From assembly GCA_945643635.1 (NCBI GenBank), contig CALZFC010000130.1, forward strand, positions 255,001-319,000: DNA of 64,000 nt, read 5' to 3'. Shown here piece by piece: positions 13,481 through 24,961 of the stretch (positions are counted from its first letter, which is position 1; the number at the start of each line of letters is the position of its first letter). A model generated the notes under the pieces. The model did not search any database. It was not told the DNA's origin and worked only from the letters and a program-made list of their open reading frames with translations. The translations under genes and the position numbers were made by a program. Source of the stretch: Allodiplogaster sudhausi (taxonomy: Eukaryota; Nematoda; Chromadorea; Rhabditida; Diplogasteridae).

Positions 13481-14900
13481 AGAGAGAGAGAGAGAGAGGG
13501 AGAGAGAGAGAGAAAGAGAAAGAGAGGGAGAAAGAGAGAGAGAGAGGGAGAGAGAGAGAGAGAGGGAAAAGGGAGAGAGAGAGAGCGAGAGAGAGAGAGA
13601 GCTCATCCAACTTCAGGAGATGAGCGGCCTCGCTAAGGCGGTCGACATCCTCTCGAATAAGTGCAAGAAGAGCATCGAGTTGATCAGGTAAGGGATCATC
13701 TATTATCTTTGAACACTTTTTTTAATTCGTACATTATTTTACTTAATAAATTTTTTTTAATAATTAATTATTTATTTATCTCCTCCAGAACGTTCACTAA
13801 TCGGCATGTTTGATTTGCTTGTTCTCATATTGGGCTAATTCATCTGCAAACCACCGGGTTGCATTATATCCTATTAGAATGGATGGCTTTTTTTTTATAT
13901 TTTCGCCTGATGCCTATATTTACAATTATATTTTTGTTTGAGTTATTTTAAATTATTCTGTGGTCTACAAATTTATTGGCTAATTATTTAAATAACCAAT
14001 TTAAAAAGAATGGCATAAACACGTTCAGGGCGCAGAACAAGGGCTGCCTCTCCGTGTCAGTGGAGGATCTCCTCTCGACTGCGGTCGAGCCACCAAAGGA
14101 CGACGAGAGTCTGACGGACCAGCTCGACCGCCTCTCGCAAGCATTCGACGCTGTCCAGAGATACCTGGAACAGGTTGGGGTTTTTATTTTTTTTTTAATT
14201 TTTAATTGTTTTCTATTGAAATTAAAGATCAATTTCATCATTAGAAAACAATAAAGTATAGAAAGCCAGGTATAGCATTTGCGCTAGGAATGTAGTTAAG
14301 TTGCGAAAAAATTATTTTTCTTATTAATTATTTAAAAAAAACATTACTGTTACAGAGGAATGGCTGTATATGTGAATAACGTCAACTCGTTGTTTTTCCA
14401 GTACTCCCTGGAGGAGAAGGACTTCTCTGACGATGACGATGATGACAGCTACATGGGCGGAGGAGGCGGCAGACGCGGCGGAAGTGCACGCGCCGCACTC
14501 GGTGGTGGCGGTGGCGGATCGGTGGTGTCCGCCTTCGAGAGACGGTAGAGTTAACTAATTAATTAATTAGTTAATTTTTAATTTTTTTTCTAAAGTTAAT
14601 TATTTAAAAAAATTCTTTGTGAAAGGGAAATGGGAATTTTTTATTATTTATTTTATTTTTTTATTGTGTACTATTCAAGGAAATAATGTAGAAGATTAAG
14701 AAAGTAAAAAATAAAATAAAATGAAGTAATTTGCCAGCTCCGGCCGAGCATCTGGCGGCGGTGTCGCAAGCAGCCGCGCAGCTTCGATGGCAATGGGCCC
14801 TTCAGCCGCATCGCGACCGCAACGCACGACTGCGTATCGCGCGCGAGTCCTCGCGCAGAATAGAAGTCCGTCCAGTGGAAGACCGGCTAAGAATAATTAG
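3665..14900 (+). CDS. Large low-complexity protein resembling the CEP170 centrosomal family, 25 exons
   Basis: Exons: 3665-3830, 4523-4600, 4826-5002, 5383-5553, 5909-6023, 6288-6390, 6926-7014, 7328-7481, 7933-8038, 8248-8327, 8517-8715, 8908-9069, 9326-9413, 9555-9688, 9895-10165, 10564-10593, 11633-11765, 11994-12115, 12426-12458, 12784-12853, 13250-13435, 13617-13687, 14029-14173, 14402-14544, 14738-14900. They sum to 3189 nt (1062 residues) with phase intact. The N-terminal half is Pro/Gln/Gly/His-rich. The middle has TAFTVTFDND, RFTQRASLS, SDAGTYIV and RFSMRSAAGG. Exon 18 has MTAWLRRKDYNPMRAAAEAK. The C-terminal third has likely coiled coils (KAVDILSNKCKKSIELI, SLTDQLDRLSQAFDAV) and a basic Ser/Arg/Gly tail. 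The WLRRKDYNPM block and F-T-V-x-F motifs recall CEP170, a centriole- and microtubule-associated protein. No forkhead-associated domain is visible at this N-terminus, so the true start could lie further upstream. The exon structure is strong; the family call is tentative. Confidence 0.75.
5557..5770. repeat. CT-rich microsatellite inside an intron of the CEP170-like gene
   Basis: CT array starting four bases after the donor at 5553/5554. Similar arrays occupy other introns of this gene: GA at 6025-6240, CT at 7050-7315, 10195-10290 and 11770-11960, CT at 12960-13249 ending at the acceptor, and GA at 13440-13606 beginning at the donor. Confidence 0.9.
13000..13142. repeat. Tandem duplication of a CT-rich unit (about 70 bp, two copies)
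   Basis: A unit containing CGCCCTCCCTTATTCTCCC followed by CACCCTCTGTCTGTATC occurs twice in tandem, about 74 bp apart, in the intron before the exon at 13250. The copies are near identical, which suggests recent slippage or unequal exchange. Confidence 0.75.
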
Positions 14901-15180
14901 GAGGTGATGACGTCATCATATAATAAGTCTACCGTATTCATCCACTGGAAGAGTGTACGGTATCCTCCCATCTATAGAGTACTGTAGCCTGGCGAAATAT
15001 TGATTTTTTAACAATTAATTTTTTTTACATCTGTAATCACTGTGCTAACATTCGCGAGTATATTATTGTTTCTTTAGCTGAACCCGCCTTGATGCTTACT
15101 GGCTGAATCTTATACAGGGTCCCAAGCTCATATTGCGCGTTCGTCAAGCTGTCGTGATAATTGTCATTCTTTTGTATGCA

Positions 15181-15218
<38 letters not shown>

Positions 15219-16362
15219 CTGTTTCTCTCGTTCTCTCTCCATGTATCTCTCTCTCTACCTTTCTCTCTGTCTCTCTCTCTTTTTCTCTCGTCTTATCTCT
15301 AACACCATGCTTACTTCCTCTTGCACAGCTTCTCTGATGATTCGCTCTCGCTCTCAATCAGATCTTTGCTCCGTTGTCTGAAACTCGGCTCACTTTTCAT
15401 TTCTTCTTCCACCCAACCAGTATTACAGTAACTCTACTATAAAAAAGAACATTTATCGAACTAACCTAATAAGTTTTGACAAGAGAATTTGTAGCATCAG
15501 ATTGTTTTTTTTTTGCACTAGTTCCGGGTAAATGTCCAGTGTGTGCAAATAGCGCGCTTATTACTGTTGTATTTTCTTTTTTATCCTTAAAATATATTTA
15601 TACATTTCCATATGTTGTCATTGATGAAACACATGTTTTATCTTTAAATTGCTAACTCGAATTTTGAATGATATTCGAATGTATTTGTCTAACTATAGCC
15701 CTTGTATAATTACCGAAGCGAATTATCATAGAGTAATTTTTTTTGTTCAGAGTAATGATAATATCCTTGTGAATGGCTATTTAGACTTCTAGTCAAGTAC
15801 TCTGTAATTTTGCATCAATAAATGGCTACATTTAAATATGCGGAAAACAGCATTAATTATTACACTGAGAAAAGTGCATTCACAATAATATGGAACAGAT
15901 GTGTGGAGAACACATTTCCTCGTAATTCTTCTCCTACCTTGCTCTCTCCCTCTTACTGGACTTCTCCGTATGCTACCATGGAAGCGACATCGCGGCCAGG
16001 TTGCCCAAGATACCAAAGTAATTGCAATATTTCAAATTAATAAATGAAACTCTTTAAAGTTCTCAAAGATCAAACGAAAATGGCTATCACAGCAAGTGAC
16101 TACATCTAGTGATTGGTGGCTATTAGTTTCCAGCACTGGAGAAGCCGATTAGCGCTTTTAATTTATTTATTTTATGACCTTTATTTTGGAAATTAATGTG
16201 AATGTACATCGGGCACTGACTCAATAGATGAGTCAACAGCTTGCAGCGCAGTTGTTTATGCCATTTCACTGCCAGCCTATCATTCTGTTTATATCGACCC
16301 CTACCCTCTGGCACTTAAGATAAGGCACATCTGCTTTCACCCCCTACCTCTCTGTCTCATCA

Positions 16363-16393
<31 letters not shown>

Positions 16394-16453
16394 CTTCTCT
16401 CTTTCTATATCTCCCTCTCCCTCTCGCCTCCGTCTCTCTCCGTCTCTATCTCC

Positions 16454-16489
<36 letters not shown>

Positions 16490-16925
16490 ATATCTCTCTC
16501 TTTTTCGTCTCGTCTTTCTTTCGACACTTTTACTACTTTCTCGTCTTTCCTCTTAAATCTTCAGTTTTAGATCTTCCCAGCGAAAAAAAAACATATGGCA
16601 ACAGAATGAGTAATGCTTATTCTTAGTTAGTTGTCTTCACGTTCTTCTATCGAGCTATTTCACAGCCATAACAATCACTGCGTTCTTTTTTGCGTTTATA
16701 GCAAATTTGCACTCACAATCAATTCCCGACCAATTCTCAACTTATAAAAGGCAAGGCTGTTGCAGCCACTTAGTAGCCGCTTTCTCTAAGTATCTTGGCT
16801 GCCAAATTCCATTGGCACAATTGGTCATTTATGTGCTGCATCGACGTGAGCAGATCCATTGTTGATTTGAATACGTTGTCGGTCGGTTAGATCGTGAGAA
16901 GTTCTGCTCACCATCACAGCGTGAG
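14901..16925. other. Intergenic region between the CEP170-like gene and the lipase
   Basis: Contains the 3' untranslated region of the upstream gene, with a TGACGTCA palindrome at 14908-14915 just after its stop codon. It also has AT-rich sequence and CT microsatellites at about 15181-15300 and 16363-16500. A sequence TTATAAAAGGC near 16741, about 185 bases before the lipase start codon, resembles a TATA box. No coding segment was found. Confidence 0.45.
16741..16752 (+). promoter_or_regulatory. Possible TATA box of the lipase gene
   Basis: TTATAAAAGGC matches a TATA-box consensus and sits about 185 bases upstream of the lipase ATG. That spacing would need a leader of roughly 150 nt. There is no transcript evidence. 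Confidence 0.3.
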
Positions 16926-17256
16926 ATGAAGCTCCTCCATCTTCTCCTTCTTCTGCTTCTCCCATGTACGCGCGCCGGTCTTCCAGAAGAGGACATGGAT
17001 ACGGCAAGAATGTTTTCTTTCTTCATACAAAATCTTATTTTTCCTTTACATTTATGTACATATATTCAAATAATTTATCTAATATTTAGAGTCGTGCCTT
17101 TCTTATTCCACATGTGTACATGATTAATCGTTTTCATTTCTAGAATTGTGATGTATTTTTTGTCGTCTCGAAGGGTATCATACACTGTACTTGACGCAGC
17201 TGAGAGGACAAAAAAAAATTGGGAGTGAGAAGCACTAACGAGAGAGAGAGATAGAG

Positions 17257-17323
<67 letters not shown>

Positions 17324-19890
17324 GAGAGAGAGAGAGAGAGAGAGAGAGCGACCACGACCGACAGGGACAGATAACAGGTGATACTACAGAGATGGATAGA
17401 AGAGAGAGAGAGAGATAGAGAGAGTGAGAGGGAGAGAGAGAATGAGAGAGAACATTGATTGTAAGCGACTGACGTGAGAGAGAAAGAAAGAAAGAAAAGT
17501 GAAAGAAGAGAGAGAGAGACTTCATAGGAATGAACCCCTAAAACTCGTGGATTTTCCCATGCCAAACATGATAATTCATGCATGATCTGCAGGTTCAACT
17601 CGTCGCCCTTCATGGCTATCCGGTGCAGACGATTGCCGTAACGACGGCTGACGGCTACGACCTCGCCATCCACCGTATTCCATTCGGCAGAAATGGTGTG
17701 CACACTAAAATATGAATATTTACAATATCGATATACGAAATATAATTTACCTTACTCATCTGTTTTTTTTTGTATAAATAACATTCCAGAATTTTCTGGA
17801 ACAAATAATAATAATAATAATATATCAAAAAAAAATTCTTCAGATAGCGCACACAACCGTCTAAATCGCCCAGCCGTCTTCCTACAGCACGGACTGCTTG
17901 CTTCGAGTGCAGACTGGGTCATCAATCTACCGCATCAGAGTCTGGGTGGGGAATTCCCTTCGGGACCAGGCGCCAATTTGAATTTCCCGCGTAGTTATGT
18001 TTATTTATTATTCAGGCTTTCTACTCGCCGACGCCGGCTTCGACGTCTTCATGGGCAACGTGCGCGGAAATGTCTATTCGCGCGAAATGACGAACAAGAC
18101 GCGGGCGGGCAAGAAGGCGTACTGGAGCTTCTCGTCAGTCTCTGTCTATTACTTATTAATTAAGAAATTAATTATTTAAAATATTTTTTCCCATTCTTAC
18201 AGCCTGATGAACGCGGCAATTCAAAGCAGCATTATTAATTTGTAGTTGGGATGAGATGGCTCGATTCGATCTGCCAGCGATGCTGGAGAAGGCACTCGCC
18301 GTCAGTGGCCAGTCCTCACTCTATTACGTCGGATACTCGCAGGTATGACAGAATTTATGGAATTGTATATTTTTATTCTTATTAGTTTTTATTTTATTTA
18401 TTATTATTTAAATTTCACTTTTTTTTTCTAGGGCACGACAACAATGTTCGCGCTGCTCTCTGAGAACCCTGAATACAGTGCAAAGGTGAACTCCCATTTT
18501 GGATTCCTCTAAATTCCCATTCTTTAAAATGCTATCTTCCCTAAGCTAAGCGCGAGAAGCGAATGCCCTAAACCTGTTGACAAATAAGTCTATCATAAAA
18601 GAAATATAAATGTAAAATTTGTATTGAATTGTCCTATTCTTTATTTCCACCAATGACAATCTTACCAGATCCGCAAGTTCTTCGCTCTCGCGCCAGTGGG
18701 CAGCGTCGGAAGTATGAAAGGGGCCATCAGCTTCATCGGCAAACACTTCCTGCCCGAAATCGAGGTTTCTTTCAAGCTACTCACCCTTTCTCTCTCTGTC
18801 TCTCTCGCTCCCTATCCTCTCTTTCTCCCTTTTTCTCTCTTTCTCGAGCTCCCTATCCTCTCTTTCTCTCTCTCTATCTTTCTCTCTCTGTCTATTTATC
18901 TCACTCTCTCTCTCTATTTATCCCTCTCTCTCATTATCTCTTTTTTCCTTCCAAGTTCTTCGAGCGTGAAGTAGGGGACGAAGAGTTCTTGCCGTCGTCC
19001 TTCTTCCAGCGACTGATGGCCAAGGCCCTCTGCGGCATCTTCTCCTTCACCAATCCACTCTGCAGCAACGTGCTCTTCCAGGCAAGAATGATGCATCATA
19101 CATAGAAGAATGATATTTGTGACGTAACATTCATGATACTTTTGACGCAGCATTACTACTAGCCATCAATAAGTTGTTTGATGAAGTAGTATGTATGTAG
19201 CACACCATGACAATGCTACATACACGTTTTCTCAGATGGTCGGACCGAACACGAAGCAGTTGAACCAGGTTGGTATAATACTAGCTTATTTTCTTTTTTT
19301 GTAATTAAAAAAAACATATTAAAATAAAATAATCGTTAAATTTGTGTAATTTTTAAAATAAATTTTTAAGAATTCTAATATTCAACCTGTAAATACATAC
19401 ATACATACATACATAGCTACTACTTATCGCGCTAGAGAAAATGACCTCCTTTATTCCAGACTCGCCTGCTCGTCTATCTCTCGCATCTTCCAGCGGGCAC
19501 CTCCACACAGAACATTGTGCACTGGGCGCAGATGGCGGTTGGTGGCATTTTATTTTATTCTTTTATTCAGAGGAGGAGTTATACAAAGAATTTTTTGCAA
19601 CAACAACCACAACAAAAATTAAACTGTTTTTGATCAATAGCGATTTTTCCAATATTTAAAAAATGATAAAGACAATTAAAGGTAAGTGGCCGAACGCAAA
19701 AGTACGACTGGATGTCGCCCGAGCTCAACATGGCCCACTATGGAAATGTCAGTGTTTCTGCTTCTTTCTAACCTATTCTTCTCACACGTTCATGATAGCA
19801 AAATGGCAGAAATATTGGATAAACTGATTGTGAGGTGCAATTGATGAAGATGAACAATAGCAAGTGTTTCGTAATTAGTCTCACTCTCGT

Positions 19891-19936
<46 letters not shown>

Positions 19937-20042
19937 TCTTCCCTTTCTCTGTGCCATTAATCTTTGGCTGCCTCTCGCTTTCACTCATGGTCTCTCTCTC
20001 TCTCTGTCTCTCTGTCTCTCTATCTCTGTCTATCTCTGTCTG

Positions 20043-20076
<34 letters not shown>

Positions 20077-20709
20077 CCTCTCTCTCTTTGGTCATTCCTC
20101 CAATTCAGGCCACTCCCCCCGAATACGACTTTAGCCGTGTGAACGTGCCGACAAGTCTCTACTTTAGCGATGCAGATTGGATGGCCGACTCGCAGGATGT
20201 TCAGGTAGTCTCTTTCACGTACAAACATATGTATTATATAGAGTAAAACAATTAATTTGTATGAACTAACTCAATATTTATTAACATTATAAGCTATTCT
20301 GTTTGCAGTACAATTTCATAAATATATAAATATAATCAAGGAATATTTAAAGGAGCCAAAAACTCAATCTTGAATTCGCGCCTTTTTGCCTGACCATAAG
20401 TGTGAGAGAGATCATACGGGTGATTTAAAGAGACGTGACTACAAAATGGTCAGGAAAATTGATTGAAAAAGATAAGATTGCTCAAAGCTACAGTAGCTCA
20501 AAGCTGGCATTTCGTGTTAGGAGTTGGCGACTTTCAAATGTTCGTTTAAGAAGCTTCTCTCCCGTCTGCCCGCTCTCATCATCTCGGTGGCGCGCAGTCT
20601 GCCCGCCTTCAACCACATTGACTTTGTCTACGGAGAACGCGCGGCCAAGGAGATCTACCGCGAGATCATCTCTGACATGCTCGCCGACCACGCCAATCGC
20701 GCTTATTGA
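16926..20709 (+). CDS. Secreted acid lipase (lysosomal acid lipase / lipl-type), 13 exons
   Basis: Exons: 16926-17003, 17593-17695, 17844-17945, 18016-18133, 18246-18342, 18432-18485, 18669-18764, 18956-19081, 19236-19268, 19460-19537, 19682-19747, 20109-20204, 20521-20709. They sum to 1236 nt (411 residues) in consistent phase. The N-terminus is a signal peptide ([17 protein letters not shown]). The AB-hydrolase lipase N-terminal motif follows ([20 protein letters not shown]), then the oxyanion segment [13 protein letters not shown]. The nucleophile elbow is GYSQGTT with Ser about residue 165, the acid is Asp about 340 in FSDADWMAD, and the base is His about 381 in FNHIDFVYG. The length of about 400 residues is normal for the family, which hydrolyses triacylglycerols and sterol esters in lysosomes or gut lumen. 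The introns after exons 1 and 8 start with GCAAGA rather than GT. The product is expected to be active. Confidence 0.93.
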
Positions 20710-20966
20710 ATCACTTTTTTTGACTTCTCGTCCATGACGTCATCTTTTTTTAAAACCATTTTGCCACTCATCTGATTGTATGCATTTTTTAAAATGTAAT
20801 TTTCGAGTAAAAAATTCGTTTGACTTTCCTGGCTATTCCGGGGAGAAGTCACAATGAAGGATCTATCATTTATCATCTCAATATTTGTACTGAAATGCCT
20901 CAAAATATACAGTCGATACGAAGTTATGTACTTTGCAAGCACTCTCTTCCATTCAATATTCTCTCT
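20710..20966. other. Convergent 3' spacer between the lipase and the DEG/ENaC-like gene
   Basis: AT-rich, with a TGACGTCA palindrome at 20735-20742. The two flanking genes end tail to tail here. No further coding segment was seen on either strand. Confidence 0.5.
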
Positions 20967-22445
20967 TCATTGTCCCGAGCCCGAGCTTCGGTAGACTTCC
21001 AGCTGAAAACGAGCAGAGCAGTCACATGCTTTTCAAAACGACGGAAAACTTCGCAACAACAACAACGAAAAGGCACACAATTGGTCTTCTTCCCTTTTCT
21101 GCTCGTCTAGTCTACGTCGAGGAGGAAGAGTGTGGTTCAATGCTTTTAGACGGCTTACAATTAGAAACGGGCAGCAATGCAATGAGAAACATCCCCCTCC
21201 TATGTCCTTCCTCAGAAGACTTAGACTAACCAGTGCTTCCAGCTCAGGCACCGTCTGAATCCGTGACAGCTTGAATGGATTGACGTTGCAGAATGTGATG
21301 GAAGGAAAGCGAGTGGCGTCAGAGCCCAGCTGGAAAAATGAGAGCAGAGAGATTTAGATAATAAATTTTAAAAATATTAAATTATATACTATGTTATAAA
21401 AACAACTCTATAAAATATCATCCCTTAATTAACTAATTTTATTTGTATACGTAAGCTAATTTATTTTAATATTTTCAATCGGATGAATTTGCTGCATTAT
21501 GTACTGGCGCTTTCATTCAACAGAGAATGAATAACTATGATCTCCCTTTCTTCAAACCTGATGCTCTCATTCTCCTCGTCTATATTAATAATTTGGTGTT
21601 CTATTTCATTTAGAACAACAAAAAAAGTATTTTTTGCCTTTCAATTTTCAAGACGATTGACAACTACGCTCCGGTACAGAGAAAACCAAGCAAAGAAGAG
21701 AGAGAGAGAGACAGAGAGAGACAGAGAGAGAGAGACAGAGAGAGACAGAGAGAGAGCAAACTGACATTGAGATTGACCATCTTGTCGAACGCGAGATACT
21801 GCATGGTGGTGGAGGTGAAGAGGAAGATGAAGGCGCAGAGGCAGCAGAAGAGGATGAGTGTCCAGACGAGCGAGGAGAAGAGGGAGGACGCTTCGGCCGC
21901 GTGCGGCACGCCGTGTACCGACGCGGTCGACGCCCACTCGTGCGACGTCGCTCGCAGCAGACTGTTAATTAATTAATTAATTAATTAATTTATTTATTTA
22001 ATATAGAAATACTTCATTATTATATTGTTATTTAGTTAATTTAACAAAAAAAAAATGTTTTTTTAAATGATTAAGCTAGTAATATAATGACGACACAATG
22101 TTTTTTTTTACAAATTAATTAATTATGCGATTAAGCAACTTAGTTCACTATGGATATTTTCTCAATCGATCGAATCGATTTGAAAATGGCTTCTAAAATT
22201 GATTCATGAGGCATATTGAATTTTAATTTTGCCAGCTTTTTCCCTTCACATTTGTCATGGATGCAGATGTCAAGCTTTGCTTCCTAGGTTTGTCCATTTC
22301 TTTATTTTCGCTCCTCTCCTTCTATCTATCAACACTTTCTTCTCTCTCTCTCTCTCTCTCTCACTCTCTCTAGGTCTCTATTCCCCTTTCCCTATCTCTA
22401 GTCTCTCTCTCTCGGTCTCTATTCCTCTTTCCCTATCTCTATTCT

Positions 22446-22494
<49 letters not shown>

Positions 22495-23535
22495 AGTAAC
22501 TCGGGAGAAGTTGCTCCTATAGCAGCAGCAGTAGAAGCAGCAAGGCGAGTTTGTCCTTGGAGTGAGAATAATGAGCAGAATAGAGGGAAGCTGATGCGAC
22601 AGAGAGACAGAGAGAGAGAGAGGGAGAGAGAGCGAGAGAGAGGAAGAGCGAGAGCTTGAGAGAGAGAAACGAGAGAAACGAGAGAACAGCACCGAGGAAG
22701 AGAGAGAAAAGAGAGAAAGAAAGACGGTAGAACAAGGCCAAGCCTGCCAAGAGATGATGCCACTAGCAAACAAAACGGGAGCAAAGTACAATGTTTTGCA
22801 TAAATTGCACGATCATTCGTGCTAAAAAGTGCTGAGACATTCATAACAAACACGAATTCAAATTAATTAAAAAATATATTAATTAATTATTATCGAAGAA
22901 GATGCAACTAAATCAAATAAATATCTTTTTCAGTGCGACTTTCCAATGCTTTAATTCATCGAATACTAAATGGTCATTCTTTGTCAGACCAAACGTCAAT
23001 ATTCATGGAAGTTGAATATTAAATAAAATAAATCTAGGAAATGGGATATCAAAACTTCTTTTTTTAAACATTAATATTATGTCGAGGTCCGGATGATAAT
23101 CAATATTATAAAAATAAATTTTCCTTAACGTACTCCCATCTGCTCTCCCCTCTTCGTGCGTCTACGTGATCTCGCTCGACGTCATCAACGATGCCGTTAT
23201 AGTCACTCTCATTGTCCGAACTCTACAAGAAGTCTGCATTTACATATGTATACACTTAGATACATATTTCTTGCTATTTCTAACATGTTAGCAGATGTAT
23301 GTATTTTGAGTAGAGCGCCGCAGTTTTATAAATTGATAAATTATCTATAATTTAATAGTACACAGTTTAATTGAAAATTGTATAAATTATGAAAAAAATA
23401 ATTAAATAAAATAAAAAGAGGAAAAAGAAAACTAACAGCACGACTGTATCGTCGGGGCGCGCCGGCCGCCGCGTTAACCGCCGGCTCTTGGCGCGGTGCC
23501 GAAGTCGATGCACTCGCGTCGGCGTACGGCGCCAT
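20967..23535 (-). CDS. DEG/ENaC-like sodium channel subunit, truncated after the first membrane segment
   Basis: Minus-strand exons in reading order: 23535-23437, 23222-23134, 21961-21766, 21329-21231, 21002-20967. They sum to 519 nt (172 residues) in consistent phase, with the start codon at 23535. A cytosolic N-terminus (MAPYADASAS, then SSDNESDYNGIVDDVERD) precedes HEWASTASVHGVPHA, which resembles the conserved pre-M1 Ser/Thr-x-His-Gly motif. M1 follows (LVWTLILFCCLCAFIFLF), then the family hallmark FPSITFCNVNPFKLS. The chain reads on as VPELEAL-LEVYRSSGSGQ and stops at TGA. Normal members have 500 or more residues, with a large cysteine-rich ectodomain and a second membrane segment. None of that was found below 20967, where the lipase lies on the other strand. 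It is either a truncated gene or pseudogene, or a one-pass form. The last 36-nt exon is the least certain. Confidence 0.7.
21640..22726. repeat. GA and CT microsatellites in introns of the DEG/ENaC-like gene
   Basis: GA array at about 21698-21758 directly follows the exon 3 donor on the minus strand. CT at about 22339-22490 and GA at about 22604-22720 lie in the intron between 21961 and 23134. No coding signal in them. Confidence 0.9.
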
Positions 23536-23539
23536 TGTG

Positions 23540-23564
23540 AGCCGCGAGAGAGAAAGGAGATCCT

Positions 23565-23618
<54 letters not shown>

Positions 23619-24371
23619 GGAGAGAGAGGGAGAGGGAGAGCGAGAGAGAGAGAGATAGAAAGAGAGTGAGGGAGAGAAAAAAAAGAGACAAAGAGAGAGA
23701 GAGAGAGAGAGAAGACATCAACTCATTATCGCCTTCTTTGTGGCTTTCGTTTACCAAACAAAGGAGAAAAAAAATAATAATTGAAAAAATTAAATCATTT
23801 CACGAGGTCCGATTGAAATTTTGGCACATCCAAACTGATCAAAATGTTTCTTTCTATAAAAGCACTCTATTACATATGTATGTAAGTGTGCTTACATATA
23901 GCTCACTTAAAAACATTAATCACAGAAATCAATTCTAAATACAAGTGAAATATAAAGCTCAATAATAAAAGAAATTCTAACAACGGGCATTTTTGTGTGA
24001 CAATCTTGAACACCAGTTTTGTTCTACAGTAAAGAAAAAACATGTGTGTCAAAAGCGTGGACCAATCAGGAGTGAAGGAGGAAGAAGAGGCAAACAAGTT
24101 AGCAGAAAACATCGATTCACGTGGATCAACCCTGAGGTGTCTAAGTGACAGGAAGGGGAGGGGGGGGGTGAAGAGGAAGGTCTCTCTGTCTTTCCCTGTC
24201 TTTCTCTCTCTCTGTCTCTCCCTGTCTCTCTCTCTCTCTCTCTCTTTCTATTCCCACTGCTCTCTCTCCCCCCTCTCGCTCTCTCTCTCTCTCTTTCTCG
24301 CTCGCTCTCTCGAATTATCCTTTCTTCTCTGGAGGATGGAGGATGATCTTTTCTACTAGAAGAAGCTTCAT
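23540..24371. other. Spacer between the DEG/ENaC-like start and the next minus-strand gene
   Basis: Contains a GA array (about 23565-23715), AT-rich sequence, and a CT array (about 24178-24312). The promoter of the DEG/ENaC-like gene should lie here. No exon was seen. Confidence 0.45.
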
Positions 24372-24514
24372 CTAACTAGACTGCAGCATGACGACCGGAA
24401 ATCCGACACGGTCTTTGATGATCTTCCGCTGAGGATTGGAGAATGTAGGAGAAAGCGAGAGAGAGAGAGAGAGAGGGAGAGAGAAAGAGAGGGAGAGAGT
24501 GAGAGAGAGAGCGC

Positions 24515-24546
<32 letters not shown>

Positions 24547-24919
24547 AAGTATAAAAGAGTAGGTAGAGCGCGTTAATAATATTTAAAGGTATGCATGTAG
24601 AAAGAGAGACGATATGGAGATGGCAGGAGAGAGAGATAGTGAGAAAACAAGAGTGAGAGAGAGAAAGAGAAGTAGAGAGAGAGAAAAAAGGGAGAGAGAG
24701 AGTAAGACTGCAAAAGCGAGAGTGAGAGAGCATGAGAGATTGTGAGACAGAGCGAGGGTGGACGAATGAGAGAGAAAGAAAGAAACGAAGAGATCTGAGA
24801 CTGCTGAGAGACACTTACCATCTCACCATCCATCGTGCCCAGTCGCCTCTGGTGACCATTGTCTCGCGCACAAATGCCCCGGGCCACGAAAGATCTTCTT
24901 ATCTCTCGCCCAGACGGCC

Positions 24920-24961
<42 letters not shown>

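Noticed and set aside
17140..17703. Minus-strand frame with [18 protein letters not shown]
   Set aside because: Antisense of the lipase exon 17593-17695 followed by GA repeat.
22180..22290. Minus-strand open stretch starting near EAKLDICIHDKCEGKK
   Set aside because: Open for about 45 codons with an acceptor-like start, but no in-phase donor connects it to the neighbouring DEG/ENaC exons, and composition is that of intron.
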